Below, in pieces: positions 44,562 through 57,538 of a stretch of DNA of 64,000 nucleotides (position 1 is the stretch's first letter; every line of letters starts with the position of its first letter). A program made the translations under genes and the position numbers. The notes beneath the pieces are model-generated. The model did no database searches and had not been told where the DNA came from. It saw only the letters and a list, made by a program, of their open reading frames with translations. The DNA comes from Gonapodya prolifera JEL478. Lineage: Eukaryota; Monoblepharomycota; Monoblepharidomycetes; Monoblepharidales; Gonapodyaceae. The stretch is from contig KQ965792.1 of assembly GCA_001574975.1 (NCBI GenBank), positions 70,919 to 134,918 on the forward strand, written 5' to 3'.

Positions 44562-47500
44562 AAATAGCGGCATCTAAATGGTAAGCGGTGGAGTGCAATC
44601 TAGAATGTTTCTTGTGCGGTAACGCGATTTCCTTCAGAGCGGTGGCTCCAGATGGCACGGAGTCAATCTGACGAAGAGGGTGGTTGGTTGGCAACTCAAA
44701 ACGTCACATTCACTGCTTTCGGAAGTGGGACCATCTTATGAAGAAATGGCATCTCATGTAACTGTTTTGTACCCCCAGGAAGATCCATCTATTAAATTTT
44801 AACATCTGAAAAATATTATATGAAACTGCGAAGATAAGATATATGACATTCCAGAACAACTGCATAACATCAAATGTTCGAGTTTGGTGTCAAGTAAGAG
44901 CAGCGGCGACCTGGGGGTAAAACAGTTGAATCACGTCAATGCCCAATCTTTCTGCCATCCATCGACAGCTCCCCCCCCACTTCGATCCTTTCCAGCCCCG
45001 CCTACCACTACGTCTCACCCATTGCTACATCTCGTACGCGAGCTCCGTGTTTGCAGACGTATCCTGGAAAATGACGCAGTAGTAGTTGGGAAAGCCACAG
45101 TCCGCGGAAGAGGCTGTAGGGGATTCCTATGAATTCGAGCAGTGAGACAATAGCGAGGTTCACCAAGGCAATCCTCATCCCATCGGCTTTCGTTCAATGA
45201 CTGCAGATCTTCCTGCCCACACGCTCGCAATTCGAGTTTGAGCTACACTCGAAGCCAACGTTCTTATGCAAAGCGGTCGTTGCTGGATTCCAGTGGTCCC
45301 CTTGTTGAGCGGTCCCCAGGTTCTGCCAGGCAGACCGGAGAGTCACCTTCCACCAGCCCGGTTCCGCCGCCTCCATTCCTTGGCTTGGCCAAGCAAGCAG
45401 AGTGCACTGGTACGGAAGTCCAATGCTCATCCAAGCCTCGTTTTGAGTCTCGCGCGTTGGAGACAAAGCCGGAATCCTCCAACAATTCGTCAAGTCTCCC
45501 AACCCACCCAGTCAATGATATATCACAAGCCATGGTTCAAGTCCCTCGCGTACGGAATGCGCGGCCTTACAGGCTAGTTGCCCATGGGTCCGAGCTTGCA
45601 GTGAGGTTAGTGAGACGCCGCGTGCCCCGGCGGTCGAGGTTTTGCCCAGAGGTGGAAGTGTCGGTGCAGGGTCTCGTTGTCACGCAAGGGAGAGGAGAAG
45701 ATGGATTCCGAAAACGATGTGGTGCAGGGTGCACCTTTGTTGTGAAAATTTGTGTGACTTATTTAATCGAGATCGCCTCACTGCAATTATGCGACCAATA
45801 AGGTGAGGGTCTGAATGATAAGTACAAACAGAGCATAAATGAGCAACTTTGCGGCGGTCAAGTTCTTTTCGGTACCATTTACACCCTAGAGTCACAATAA
45901 AGGCGGGATGGCACTGTGGATTACAAATGGCTGCCGGCAGGACAGCCGCTGAAAAATGGGACGGGGAATATCAAATCATAATTCTCTATTTCAAGTTGGT
46001 ATACAATGGGCTAACGTTTTTCCATGAACCCCCGCGCATTCTACTCACAGACAACGTATTGCTATCGCACCTTCTCTGTCGCCCCCAACCCTTCACACAC
46101 CGCTGTACCACCGGCAGGTTCATATCATCGCCCACTTTGTGGCTACGCGTAGCGGGCGCGAAGGCGACAAAGTCCTTAGGATGACAAAGCGCACACAGTA
46201 CGGGCGCCACGAGCAATACATTCATGTCCTGAGATTGGGCAGGATGGTGGCATGACAAGACGTGGTCTTGACACCGAAAAGCAGAAGTGAAGGCTGGATG
46301 TAATCCCCGCTCTCAGGTGTCAAACCTCACCTCTGACGCTCCTACCCACCTCACGCAACCGACAAACAGGGCCCCAAACTATCCACGCTCTTATAACACC
46401 CTCGCGCTCTGTGAGAACGGCAAACCCACTCGTCAACACTAGAGCAAACACAAACAGAAGTACACTCACCCCCAGGGTGGAAAGGACGGGCGTGGTGCTC
46501 CGGAAGCAAAATTAGTGTAGAGAGACCCTGTGATGCGGATGTTGTCATGGGAGCCGAGGTGTTCAAAAAGCACCGCGATGTTGGAGCTTACACGATGAAA
46601 CAACGAACCTTAGCAGCCGCATCTCACTTCCAATCTGTCACGTCCCCCTGCTTGATCATCATCAATGGTCCCTCGTACAACCTCTTCGCACGACATGATC
46701 TTGTGCTTGAGATTTAGCTCAAGAACACTCATATCGCACTGCTGCTTGTTCTGGTCCCAAAGTCGGTGGAGCTACGGCACAGTCAGTTTGCCACGAAAGG
46801 TTCATCATTGTGTCAGTTCTGAGTACTGGTGTTGATTCTCCGACGAGGCAATCTGACCCATGTGCTTCGCCATACCGAAATGTTGCACACATCACCTCTT
46901 GTAACCTGGGACGGAAAACCGCGAGACAGAACTGCATGCTCAGGTAAAAGCAAACTTGGTCTGTGGAAGACAATATTGCTTCAGTGAGAGGGTTTGGCAA
47001 ATGAGAATGCCTTCAGATGGAGTTGCGCGCACGAATGAGGGGGAAAGTGGATCAAGTCCAACACCACCGTATCGATGGTTTTCTCATCGAGCCCTCTTTC
47101 AGTAGTAGGGAGCGGAAGATCGAAATTGAATGCAGCGCTGAAATGAAGCACGGCAATCTTTCGAGTGACATTGATCGACTGGATGAATCATGTTGTATTG
47201 TGTGCCAGAATGTTGGCACTTCGAGTTGGGAAACGTGAAACCCCTCCCTGCAACCCATCCACTCTTTCAGCTAAGGGGGTTAATAACGTTTTAAGTCTGT
47301 AGTGCAGCCACCAGCTGGGTTTCTGCATATGTGCATAGCGCTTCTGTTGGGGAACCGGAAATGAAGGTGAAGGGGCACTACGCTTTAGAACGGTTTTGAG
47401 CGTACATCAATTGCAGCGGTGGTATGAAGACGCATTTTGATTCACAAATGGGAAAAGTAGAGTTTGAACGCAAATAACGTTGCGACTTGGGCGTGGCCAC

Positions 47501-47691
47501 AGCGGACGAGAGCGCAAACGCGGTGAACGTTTCCGCGAGCGAGAGATGGAAGAACGGACGTTGTAGCGCAGAGTCGCAGTAGGAATCAGACGGGAAGAAG
47601 TGGAATCAGGGCGATAGCGACGTAGGGGCGAAAGCATCGGACATAACACTTGGACTAGCACCGCAAACCAGAACACGGACACACGCCGCGC
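44562..47691. other. 3.1-kb region without recognised genes
   Basis: Nothing could be assigned. 44740-44880 is AT-rich. Open frames at 45238-45801 (+), 45986-46258 (-) and 46719-47000 (-) show no domain, no consistent splicing partner and no repeat relationship. They may be exons of lineage-specific genes or chance. The last ~250 bp presumably include the promoter of the cyclin-box gene. Confidence 0.4.
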
Positions 47692-50600
47692 ATGGCGGAC
47701 ACCGCGCTGCTGGTGTTTCCCTCGCTGGGCCGCACGGGTGGCGGGCTGAAGGGCTGGCGCACGCCGTCGCCGAAGGGGGGGGACACCGAGGCCGAGGCGG
47801 AGCGGACGCAGGAGCAGGTGGGCATGCCACCTCCCCCACTCGTGCAAGGTGTCAGAGTCAGCAAGGACATCGAGGAGGGCATCGCGATGCGGCGCAAGAG
47901 TGCGTTGCGGTTTCTGGGCGGGATTTCGCTGGTGGGCCAGCAGAGGAGGGCGAACGGTGAAGGACGGCGTCCGAAGGACGGCGCACCGGGCGACCCGGCG
48001 GACCCTGCGGACGTGCAGCGGGCGAGTGGTGGCGCGAGGGTGGAAGTGCGCGATGGGGATCGGGATGGGGAGGTGGGCGTGGGTGTGGGACTCCGGCCGT
48101 GGGACATGTTGCAGCTTGGACACACCCATACGGACGAAGACACGTCTCACCCCGCCGCCGCCGCCGCGCTGCGCATCCCGCACATGCACCGCACGCACTC
48201 GACGCACGGCACGTTCGAGTCTACACAGTCCACCGACTCGCTGATTCCTCCACACCCGATCTTAGTACACAACGCACACTCATCCCCTGCCGCCACGCGC
48301 GCTCACCCGCCACTGCACGCACTCTCCCTCTCAATCCCATCTCCTACACCGCTCGTCATCCCAGACCTCCCATTTCCATTCGCAGGACCACCCTCCCCGC
48401 CCTCCTCAATCACATCAGCACCACCACGAGCATACTCACCGCCGTCACCGTCCACGCCCTCCTCTTCCATCTCACTCCGCTCCCATTCTCGCTCCTCCTC
48501 TGCTTCCTCCACCTCATCCACCGCACCCACCGCGCGACAAACACTCCCCGCCCCGCCGTCCCGCCCCGCCCAACCAACACCACTCGACGCCGCCCTCCGC
48601 TTCCTCGACCCGCGGCGTACATCTGCTTCTGTTTCTGTCTCAGCCACTGCCTCTGGCGCCGCCACTGGCACTGGCACCGGCGCGGGCACACCACCAAACT
48701 CCACCACAACCACAACACCTGCCGAAAAGCACGCGCCCAAACCCCCGCGCTGGCCCATCCCGCGCCGCGCCCGGTCTCTCTCCCAAGCCGACCTGCGCTC
48801 CGACTCGCTCCGTGTGCGCGATCGAGTACGGCTGCGGGAGCGCGAGCGCGAGCGCGAGCAGGGGCGAGGAAGGGAAAAGGAGAGAGGCAGGGAAAGGGGC
48901 AGAGACAGGGACAGGGAACGGCCAAGTCCACGCGACTGGGGCCGCCCGTACGTGCGCGAGCTGTTCAAGGACCGCGACCTGTTCGCGTTCCCACCCGCCA
49001 CCTCCACGGCCACGCTTTCCACCTCTGCTGGCACCGCTGGCACCAAACACCCCCTCACCTCCCCCGACAATCTCCTCACACCTCGCCCCCGCCCGCGCCG
49101 GCCGGACGCAAGAGGACGCACGGGAAGGAGCAAGGACCGCGCGGCTGCCTCGGTCGTGGGTGGTGGTACCGTGGGAGTGGGAGCGGGGGGAGCAGGAGAC
49201 TCGGCCGTGGGATCCGCGTCCACCTCATCCTCAACACACCCCGCGCGTCCTCCCTTACCCGCATCGACCCACGCTTCTCCTTCCTCTGCGCCCGCTCACG
49301 CTCATGGTGCACCAGCGCGCCTCGGGTCCGCACAGGCATCCCCGCCTTCCACACGCCCCGGCGTGCTGCACCAGTACGGGTCCAGTTCCTCGCTCACCCA
49401 CACTCCGCACACCTCGCATGCAGCACACGCCCCCCGCCCACGAGCACACACAGACGCCGCGCCGCGGGGACGTGCAGGTGCTGGTGCTGGCTTTGCGGTG
49501 GGTGTGGGTTTGGGAGCGAAGGGACGTTCGGAGGGTGGTGGAGGTGGGAGAGCAGACGGAGGTGGCGGGAGGAAGGTTGTGGTCAAGTGGACGGGACGTG
49601 GCGGGAGTACAGGTGAGCTGTTGGGGTGGTGGGAACGGGACCTGAAGTGGGGAGTGGGAAGAAGTAATCGTTATTTGGGGCCTGCGGACGCGGAGTCGCA
49701 AGAGGGAGTCGTATGGACCCAATGCCTGGGTTGTGCCGCGCGATGGAGTGGTGGTGGTCAGAGACCTCTTGTGGTTGCCGTGCAAGGGCATAGAGTTCCA
49801 AAGCTTCACTCACACTTTCCTCTCAACCCTCAACCCACCTGCCGGCAGCGTCTCTCCCAACTCCCCTCCCGCACGCCTCTCCCCCGACACACACGCCCTC
49901 AGTCCGGTCCACGCATGCACCCCCGCTGACCCCGACACCGGCATCGATGCTCCCGCACGCCGCGTCAGCCGCAGACGTCGGAAAGGTTTTGGGCGGGGCA
50001 AAGAACGTTGTGTGGTTGGGTGGTGGGGTACGTTGCTTTGCGCTGTGCGAGCGCTGTGTGTGCATAGGTGAATGACTGACAGCGCCTCCTGCACAATCCC
50101 CCACGTTCAAGGGCACACCACTCGGTCTCTCGTCCTTCTTACGTCACCAAGACGACCGCGCGAGAGACCGTGCCTCGCGTTCGCGGCGCGGAAAACGCTC
50201 CGAACGTGGTGTGGGCGGTGGGTTTGATGGCGGTGGCGGTATTGGTGGCGCATCTGGGCCTGGTGGCGAGGGTGAAGAGGTGGGGAGTGGTGGTGGTGGG
50301 TCCATGTAAGTGGAGTGTGTGTAATGGTGCGGGTGTGGAAGTGACTGATGCTGGTTTAATGGTAGTGGGACACTGCAAGAGGAAAAGCCGAGACGAAGGG
50401 TGGGTTTGTCCTGGGCCGCCAAAAATGGGAGGTGGAATACGACCTAATGCGGCTTGGGTGTCAACCAGGGCGACTCGTATGCGCATTACCTTGTGGCGGA
50501 ACATTCGCTCAGGTGGGTTTCTTGCGTCCCTTCGTGACCTCTCCATCTTCCGCACCACCTTGCCCTACTCCGCATTATCTCCGCACCAGCCCCACCACTG

Positions 50601-51752
50601 CGGAACCCGACACGACCTCTACACCACCCTCCGCGGACGCGTACGATCCCAATTACATTGACGATCCGGAGCTGAAGACGGGGAAGCACAGGAGCGTTAT
50701 GGCTATGCCCGGGTGGATGGTTAGTTTGTGTGGTTTCTTTGACACGTCATCGCCCCGCTTCCAACCCCTCCAACCATCTCCGCCCTCACCATAACTTTGG
50801 CGCTAGGGCTCCGTGATCCAATATGTACGCCCCTCGGAGCTGAAGAAGGAGCTCAACGAGCAGTTCCGCTTGACGCACCCCAAAGTGGAGCGCACGCTCA
50901 CGCTGAGCCAGATTCGCAATTTGAAGAAGAAAATCGTGGATGTGGCGGAGGAGATGGTGCGTTCTGCCCTCTGCGGTGTTGGGGTTTGCATTTTGGTTCG
51001 GAGCACCACATCTCTGGTTTGGTAGGACCTCGACCCCTCGTGCGTCGCGCAGTCCTTTGTCTACTTTGAGAAACTCATCATCAAGGATAAAGTCAACAAG
51101 GCCAATAGGCGGCTTGTGGCTGGTGAGTTGGGTCGTGTTGCGAGTGACCGCGTGTCAGCGACCATGGCGGGACGGTGAAGGCGTATCCATACTTGTAAAA
51201 GCATGCGTTCGAAATCGAACCGGGGATTTGTTGCCCTAATCGGTACTTCTGCTTTCTCTTACACTTCGTTCCCTTTTAAATCACCATCTCTCGCCTCCAA
51301 CCATCACCACCCACCAGCCGCGTGCCTCCTCCTGGCGCTCAAAGCCAGTGCCGACGAGTTCCTCCTTGCGGCCAACGAGAATGACCTGTCTCCGGCGGGA
51401 AAAGGCGCGCCGAAGGAGACTAGGGAGACAAAGTATGCGAGGTTGTTGGAGGTGAGTTGCTCTGACGTCGTCCAATCCAATGTTTGTAAGCTGACTAGAT
51501 GTTGGGCTTTTCTATCATTATTCTCTCCTTCTTTGTCGCCATGTTTTCCAGACGGTCGACAAACACCTTGACGTGTCACCCAAGGAGGTGGTCACGCACG
51601 AATTTTCGGTGTTCGCTGCACTTGAGTTCTCGCTCTACGTGCCTGCCAGGGAGATGGTGCCACACCTCGTGAGGGTGGGTCATTTGCTCAAGATGAAGAG
51701 GATCGAGGAGTACGCAGACGCAGAGGGGAAGTGGTGGCGGGCTGGAGAGTGA
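47692..51752 (+). CDS. CABLES-like cyclin-box protein
   Basis: Homologue of animal CABLES1/2 (Cdk5 and Abl enzyme substrates), which link cyclin-dependent kinases to regulatory kinases. The N-terminus has the conserved RRKSALRFLGGISLVGQQ. A long Ser/Pro/Arg-rich, low-complexity central part follows, including an RERERERE tract near 48830-48930. Next come WVVPRDGVVVVRDLLWLPCK, a YDPNYIDDPELKTGKHRSVM block, and the cyclin box: VIQYVRPSELKKELNEQFR, LTLSQIRNLKKKIVDVAEEM, SFVYFEKLIIKDKVNKANRR, ACLLLALKASADEFLLA, EVVTHEFSVFAALEFSLYVP and a tail ending EYADAEGKWWRAGE. At least seven introns; those in the cyclin box are clear, while those between 49610 and 50790 are approximate. ATG 47692 fits the family N-terminus. 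CABLES is known mainly from animals, so its presence here is notable. Confidence 0.8.
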
Positions 51753-51940
51753 TGGGGCGACAGCAGTGGAAAGTAGAAGACAACGGTGCAAAATTGACGC
51801 TTCATATGGGACCGCAGATACCCGGGCACCTCTGCATAAATTGTAAATATTCGCTTAGAGTTTATGCAAGAACAGTCTTCTCAAAACAGCTCGACTCTGA
51901 TGTACAAATGGATTCCTACGTCAACATGGATGTCGGTATT

Positions 51941-54900
51941 TCACAGATCGGGAGACTTAGCGTTAGCAATACTGAATCATCGTGAGTGGGGCAGGGGGTT
52001 TTGGTGCGTTGAGAAAGTGCCACAACACACATACCAGAACACGAACGAGATGAACACTTACTTGTGTATGTCTAGGCACTCTTTTGTCCAATCTTCAACC
52101 TTCGTGCAGTCTAGGGCAACCACGACGTTGAGGTTGAAATCCAAACGCAAATATCGTTCTTTCCCCTTCGCAGTCTGTACGGAGTGATGATGAATAATGT
52201 TCCAACAACAAAGGCTCGTGTATGGGCGGGCTTACCCTTCCTTTTATGGTGGATTCCGTTATGAGTTCACAAGCGTGCTTGAGAGATGTAACCGGCGTGC
52301 CATTCACTTTCTTCAAAATTTTGTTCGGAATGAACTCGTATCCCACCGTACCCGGGTGGGATAAGACCTTGCGATTCATGAAGTGGGAGATAATACCTGC
52401 ATAGGGCAACAAGGACGGACGAACCTGAGAGCATAACACAATCTCATCCTCTTTGGTTTTCTTTTCGTCAAACAGCCAAGCGGACATGAGCGAGAGGGGT
52501 GTACTCATGCCTATACAGAGAGTTCGAAGTTGGATGCTGAATCCACGAGAGTGATCAACGGACCACTTACCCGATTCCGTGAACTCGCATTGTATGTATG
52601 ATTCCGTCATTGATGTAAAAACAAATCCACCACATATAAACCAGGAAGGAAGGTAAACGTATTCCTCTCCCTTGAAAGTGAAATCTAATTCACAACAGAG
52701 CGCGCTACACTTCCACAGATTCCCTCACCTTCTTTTTACGCTTTCCCTCTATTGGCACCAGTACTTCAGGCGCTTTCATAACGATGTCCGCGGTGTGCAC
52801 TGACTTTGTCGTTGGTCGGAGGAACTTGACACGAAGAATTTCCCCTTCATATAAAGTCGTCATCATCGCAGGAATGGAAGCTATTTTCGCGCAACCTGAC
52901 TTACCAATGTGCTTCTGAGAAATGATAAAAGTACTGTCGATTCGCTGTTAGTATCGGAGGAGCGATGTGAAGTCTACCAATCTCAATCGAATGTCCATGT
53001 TACCCCACCTCATTGGCGCCGAAAACAACCGTACCACCCGCACCACCCTCTTCCGAAACCAAATCGCCATTTTTCTCGCTTTGTAGCTCTTCCATATCGT
53101 CCAGTCCCATGCTTTTCATCACCTCAGCTACTGGACTGTGAACCTCGGCCTCTGTTACGAATCCGCCACCCGTCAGGTTCGAGAAACTCCCTGGCTCAAC
53201 AGGAGCCAAATGGCCTGGACTTCCCGCAACCCAATCTTGTGGAAACTCCACTGTACCGTCATTTGCAATACGGTGACCGTCCATTTCGAGAAGCACATCT
53301 TCTCGTTCCAAGACGCCCTTTGCCGGGGAAAGAGGATGGACTTTGAGTATCATGATACCTGTTTGGTCCTCAGTCATCCCAAGATATGAGCGCAGAGAGT
53401 CGTTCTCAAGGGTTTGTGAGTCTTTGAGAAAATGACGAATAAGCTCCTGTTCTCATTCAATGATCCTATCAATCTTACCGAGCATCATATCCGCAAACCC
53501 AACATAGCGGCCATGTCGCGATACCTGGGTCAAGAAATGCATGACCTTAATATCGTTAACGAACACGGTTGGTAATTAAGTCCATGAAAGAACGTGTGGC
53601 GTCATTAGTTGAGATATTGCAAACACAAGCGTAAGTTACATACCACAGGCACCGGAATTATATATCCAATTCCTTGAACGTTTTTGGTAACGTCTTTTTG
53701 GAAAGCAACTCCAATGAAGGCAAATCGCTCGTCAAACACCGGCCTGTAAAAATTTCAAAGCATCGCTGTAGCGCATGATGTCACTCGTTGAAGCAGAGCC
53801 GATTATCTCAATCTTCTCACCCGCCGGAATTTCCGGGGTTAATGGCAGCATCTACTTGAATGGTCAGCAGCGAGTGTAGACCAATCTGAAGGACAATGTC
53901 TTGTCACCCTGCAAAGTGCCTCATGTGACAAATGTCACCTACACTGTAATGGCTCATATCCAATCTGCTCACAACCCCGCTCGTGATAGAGAGGTTCTCT
54001 CCGCCGACAGGGTAGCCGACCACAGAAACCTTTTCCTCGAGTCTGGGAAGTTTTCGTTGTCGTGCGTTGATGTTGACATGTATCGTGCCATTTCCCCAAA
54101 ACTTTGGATCCTGCACAGTCAAGAGAGCCAAGTCGCAGTCGCGACCGATCGCCACAACTGTCGCAACATGCTTTGTCGCATCCCCTCGGCGGCGTACAAG
54201 AACAAGTGTGTGCTATGGTTGCAGTCCAGTGGGAAAGTGAATACAATCAGCAAAACGTCGGGATGGCCAAACATCTCGTGTGTTCCAATGGCTAAACAAC
54301 TCCTACTAGGGGATTGCGGACTGCATCCACAAGCTCTTGGGAGCCGCAATCTAGAAACACTCGCCAGCTATATTTTCATGCACTCACATCAATGACACAA
54401 TGTGCGTTAGTCAGGATGAGTCTGTTCGCGATCACGAAGCCGGTGGAGGTCGATCCGTTCTGCTTGTTTGATGTCCATGGCATAGAGTAGTTTGCTTGGG
54501 TGTGCGTCCTGAGGATTTTCAAAGAATCGCAGTGAGTGTTGATTGGACTTCACCATTGATATGGGGTGCCCTCACGTGAAAATCTGGTGTGTCGAGTATG
54601 TTGTGAGAGGAAGAAAAAATCGTTTCAGGAGCATTTAAGAAGAAAGGGCGAAAGCTTCGAGCTTTTCCGGGTTGTACATTCCGATGGCTCTCCAGAAACG
54701 TGAGTTGTGTCAAATGTCCCGGCAAGCCATCGAAGGAGATTCCCCAAGTATTTGATGAAAATCATACCTTGACGATCGTTGGGAACACTTCCGCCAGCTC
54801 TCTGAGGCTTTCATCTGCTTTTGGTGTCCCAACAGCAAGTATCTGAGAAAGTCCACTCTGTGCAAAAGAATTGCGGCTGTGGAGGCCAAATGGAGATCCT

Positions 54901-55022
54901 CCCACAGTAGCACTTGGCGAAAGTGGTGGCAGAACGGAGGCAGAGGAACGACGGGAAGTAAAAGAGGGTCCTCGTATCGGTGATGTGAGGGAAGGTACTC
55001 GGTCGAGGGCTGGAGGATCCAT
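51941..55022 (-). CDS. DEG9-like trypsin/PDZ serine protease
   Basis: HtrA/Deg-type protease closest in layout to plant DEG9. N-terminal Ser/Pro-rich exon from MDPPALDRVPSLTSP to LRELAEVFPTIVK (54764-55022). The protease domain follows with THTQANYSMPW, STGFVIANRLILTNAHCV (catalytic His), VVAIGRDCDLALLTV (Asp), SVVGYPVGGENLSITSGVVS and VDAAINPGNSGG (Ser), then PVFDERFAFIGVAFQKDV. PDZ1 reads YLGMTEDQTGIMILKVHP, then DVLLEMDGHRIANDG, with a ~75-residue insert before ISQKHIGKSG. The second PDZ-like domain includes VGYEFIPNKILKKVNGTPV and YLRLDFNLNVVVALDCTKVE. The triad is complete. The splice joining exon 1 to the protease domain and the last few codons (stop at 51941 or 51963) are uncertain. 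Plant DEG9 is nuclear/nucleolar; the location here is unknown. Confidence 0.8.
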
Positions 55023-55168
55023 CGTCGACCGTCACGAGCACCAGAGCGCGCAGCGATTGGTTCGTGGCGAGAACGGCGGACCGCTTGGATGACCTTGTTT
55101 TGAATTCAACAACAGGTATGGAATTTTTGAGTATGTATCCAATAACGAGAACAATACAAGTAATATAA

Positions 55169-57504
55169 TTAGTTCCTATATTCCGGAGGACGCTCATTGC
55201 TCTCCATCGTATTTATGTCACCATCAAATGCATTGTCATTGCCCCTCGCAGTCCCACGTCCTTTAAACAAAAATGGTTCACTTCCAAAGTTCGCGAGCAT
55301 CTGCGCCGGTCCATCAGATCCGATGCACGCGTAAAGCCTGCCAGAAACCCCATGTTCGGGATCCACTCGTACCACAAAGTCATCCCCCTTTCCACTTTCA
55401 TGACGTAGCCGTCGTCCATTACGAGTAAACCACACTCGAGCAGTAGAAGTACTGTCCACTTCGACACCAATCCCTACAACGTCGCCCACTTTTACTGTCC
55501 ATTCACGTCCAACTGCGACATCTGTAACATCAGGCTTCCGAGTGGAAAAATTGGATCTGACAAAGGAACGTTCTTGGTCTGTGCAAATGGCGACGGAGGG
55601 GGCATGGTAACCTGGTGTGCAAAAAGACGGACTGTGAAATCGTGTCATCGCGGCGCAGAAGTTTGGGTGGTTGTCGATTCAAAACGTGCAGTACAGGAAG
55701 ATCAGTTAGTACAATTANCGTCTTCAACTTACTAGGGCCTGCTGACAAGACCAATAAACACTGAAATGGGCGGTTTTCTTTCCCGATGCCTGGATGTCGT
55801 TGCAGCGGCTCCGCTGAATGCTAGAGCTGACAATCCAAAGGGAGGGATTTCTCCGCCAAAGTTTTCGTCTTCATCGCCATTTCGGCGCCTCCGCCCATTA
55901 CGTCTGGGTGTCGATCCTGACGAAGAAGGCACCGTGGTGGATGGTTGGTCTGGTCCTGATAAAGGCGAGGAAGAATGGGTGGAACGTTCCGCGAATTGCA
56001 GCGGCACTGATACTAGAGAGTGGGCGTGGTGGTCACCATAATGCGGGGGCTCCATCAACGTCGTGCTACTGTGGTTGGTTGCCTCGTCGACAGATGATTC
56101 CCCACCAAGTGTTGGAGCAATCGCACGAGCTCTCGAAGACGGAGTGGTTTCCTCCTCTGCAATTGACGATAGAGATCCCACTGATGGCAATGATGAAACC
56201 GAGGGGAATGAGACTGCAGACGATAGCAGCGATGTTTGATTGCTGGAAATGAAGTTGCCGATTTGTGGAGAATCCTGTTCGGAAACGTCGGACAACGCTG
56301 CCAAAGAGCCAGTAGATCCAGTGGACCCAGCAATGATATCAGTCTCTGATGTGGCTCTGGTGGGGAACACCGTCTGTAGAGCAGCAGCCGCTGATGCACC
56401 ACGCCGAAGAGGGGCCGGGGCAGCGGTAGTCAATGCTTGAGTGCCATTGGCCCCTTGTCGAAGAAATGGTGCCATCCCTTTCAGTCGCGACCGAAAGTGG
56501 CTCGGAAGAGATCCCGACAGACTTTCCGAGACCGTACTTCGCGCTCGTCGGTGATCCCAAGTCCCGCCGTCCGAGTCCTGCGAATCTGCAAAGTCTTCTA
56601 AGAAAGAGTCGTAGTCATACTTTCGCCGTCTGCCCATCCTCGACGAAAGGGACACGGAGGGTGCGGAGCCAGAGTCAGCGCCCACGCTTGTGGCAAAGGA
56701 ACCTGCACTCCGTCCACTCCGTATGGACATAGTATCTGCTGCGGCATTTAAGCTGCGATCCAGAGTAGGTGGAGTGAGCAGAGAACTCGATCCTTCTGGT
56801 GAGGGAAAGGCGAGCGTGGCGTCTTCGGCGTCTCCCACATCGCCCTCGCTGAGCGAATTAGCAATCGCTGTGCGCATTAGGTATTCGTCCATTGCTGCCA
56901 AGATATGATCTGGGGTCTTGTACACAGGATAATGATCACTGCCTGCGCTCATTCTATCTGTCAAACAACCCTCACCTTGCCCCCAATCTCGGATATAAGA
57001 ACTTCAAAGTAGTAGTAATTTCGATTGGCTGTTAGTGGGGCCGCTGTTAGAGGTATGTTCGATACGACCGATCTGGAAACAGAAGTTTATCACATTTCAA
57101 GCGAGCAATAGAGACATAAGTTTCACAAACCTTGGAACCCTCAATCGAAACGTCAGCTGTAAATCCCGATGTACACTCACACCTCCCGTACCCTCTATGG
57201 AAGAATTAGGCGCAATCCGATGTCGGCTCATTGTAAAAGCGTCCAATCCCCGTTCATCCACATCCATGTCCGCATCGACTAGGAACCTGTACTGGTTTTG
57301 AAGCGCCATTTCAATTTCCGTTTCCGTGGGCTCTTCGTCGTCCAATGACGTCCTTGGTCCGGAATGCATGATTTGAGGATGACTTCGGGGAAACCGAAGG
57401 TGTCGAGCTTTCCAATTTTCCAAGCGTCGCCACAGTTCTAGCTCGGCGGGAGTCCGTTGATCATCATCAGGAAATATATGGAAATGAACTGTGGTGGTTG
57501 CCAT
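55169..57504 (-). CDS. SPRY-domain protein with a very long insert, Ssh4/RanBPM-like
   Basis: Starts at MATTTVHFHIFPDDDQRT (57504), continues with WRRLENWKARHLRFPRSH, then after introns NYYYFEVLISEIGGK, the first SPRY strands. About 400 mostly Ser-rich residues follow (56964-55740). The domain resumes with PISVFIGLVSRPYPSFCTPG (across the 55656-55735 intron), YHAPSVAICTDQERS, GDVVGIGVEVDSTSTARVWF, TRNGRRLRH and ACIGSDGPAQMLANFG. The order and the RPYPSFxxPG and GPxQMLANFG signatures match the SPRY gene at 31.4 kb, so they are paralogues. The intron carries the single N of the window. An open frame upstream (57539-57874, MLPLALSLGAETIKRLS, ending TPPWYL) may be a 5' exon, but its phase did not fit. 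The exon edge at about 56960 is also unresolved. Confidence 0.65.
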
Positions 57505-57538
57505 GTTCAAGGATAACCTCGCCGACGAATCAACTCAC

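Noticed and set aside
44740-44880. AT-rich block as a transposon end or centromere seed
   Set aside because: No terminal inverted repeats, target-site duplication or transposase remnant could be found nearby.
45532-45560. GGTTCAAGTCCC, a B-box-like sequence in the gene-poor region
   Set aside because: No A box or cloverleaf upstream at the right distance.
47407-49645. Several very long open frames on both strands across the low-complexity part of the CABLES-like gene
   Set aside because: They are mirror frames of GC-rich, biased sequence. Only the plus frame joins to the conserved N-terminal motif and the cyclin box.
51200-51240. tRNA-like stretch (CGTTCGAAATCGAACCGGGG) in a CABLES intron
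   Set aside because: It resembles a B box on one strand, but no acceptor stem, D arm or anticodon arm can be folded around it. Probably a chance palindrome.
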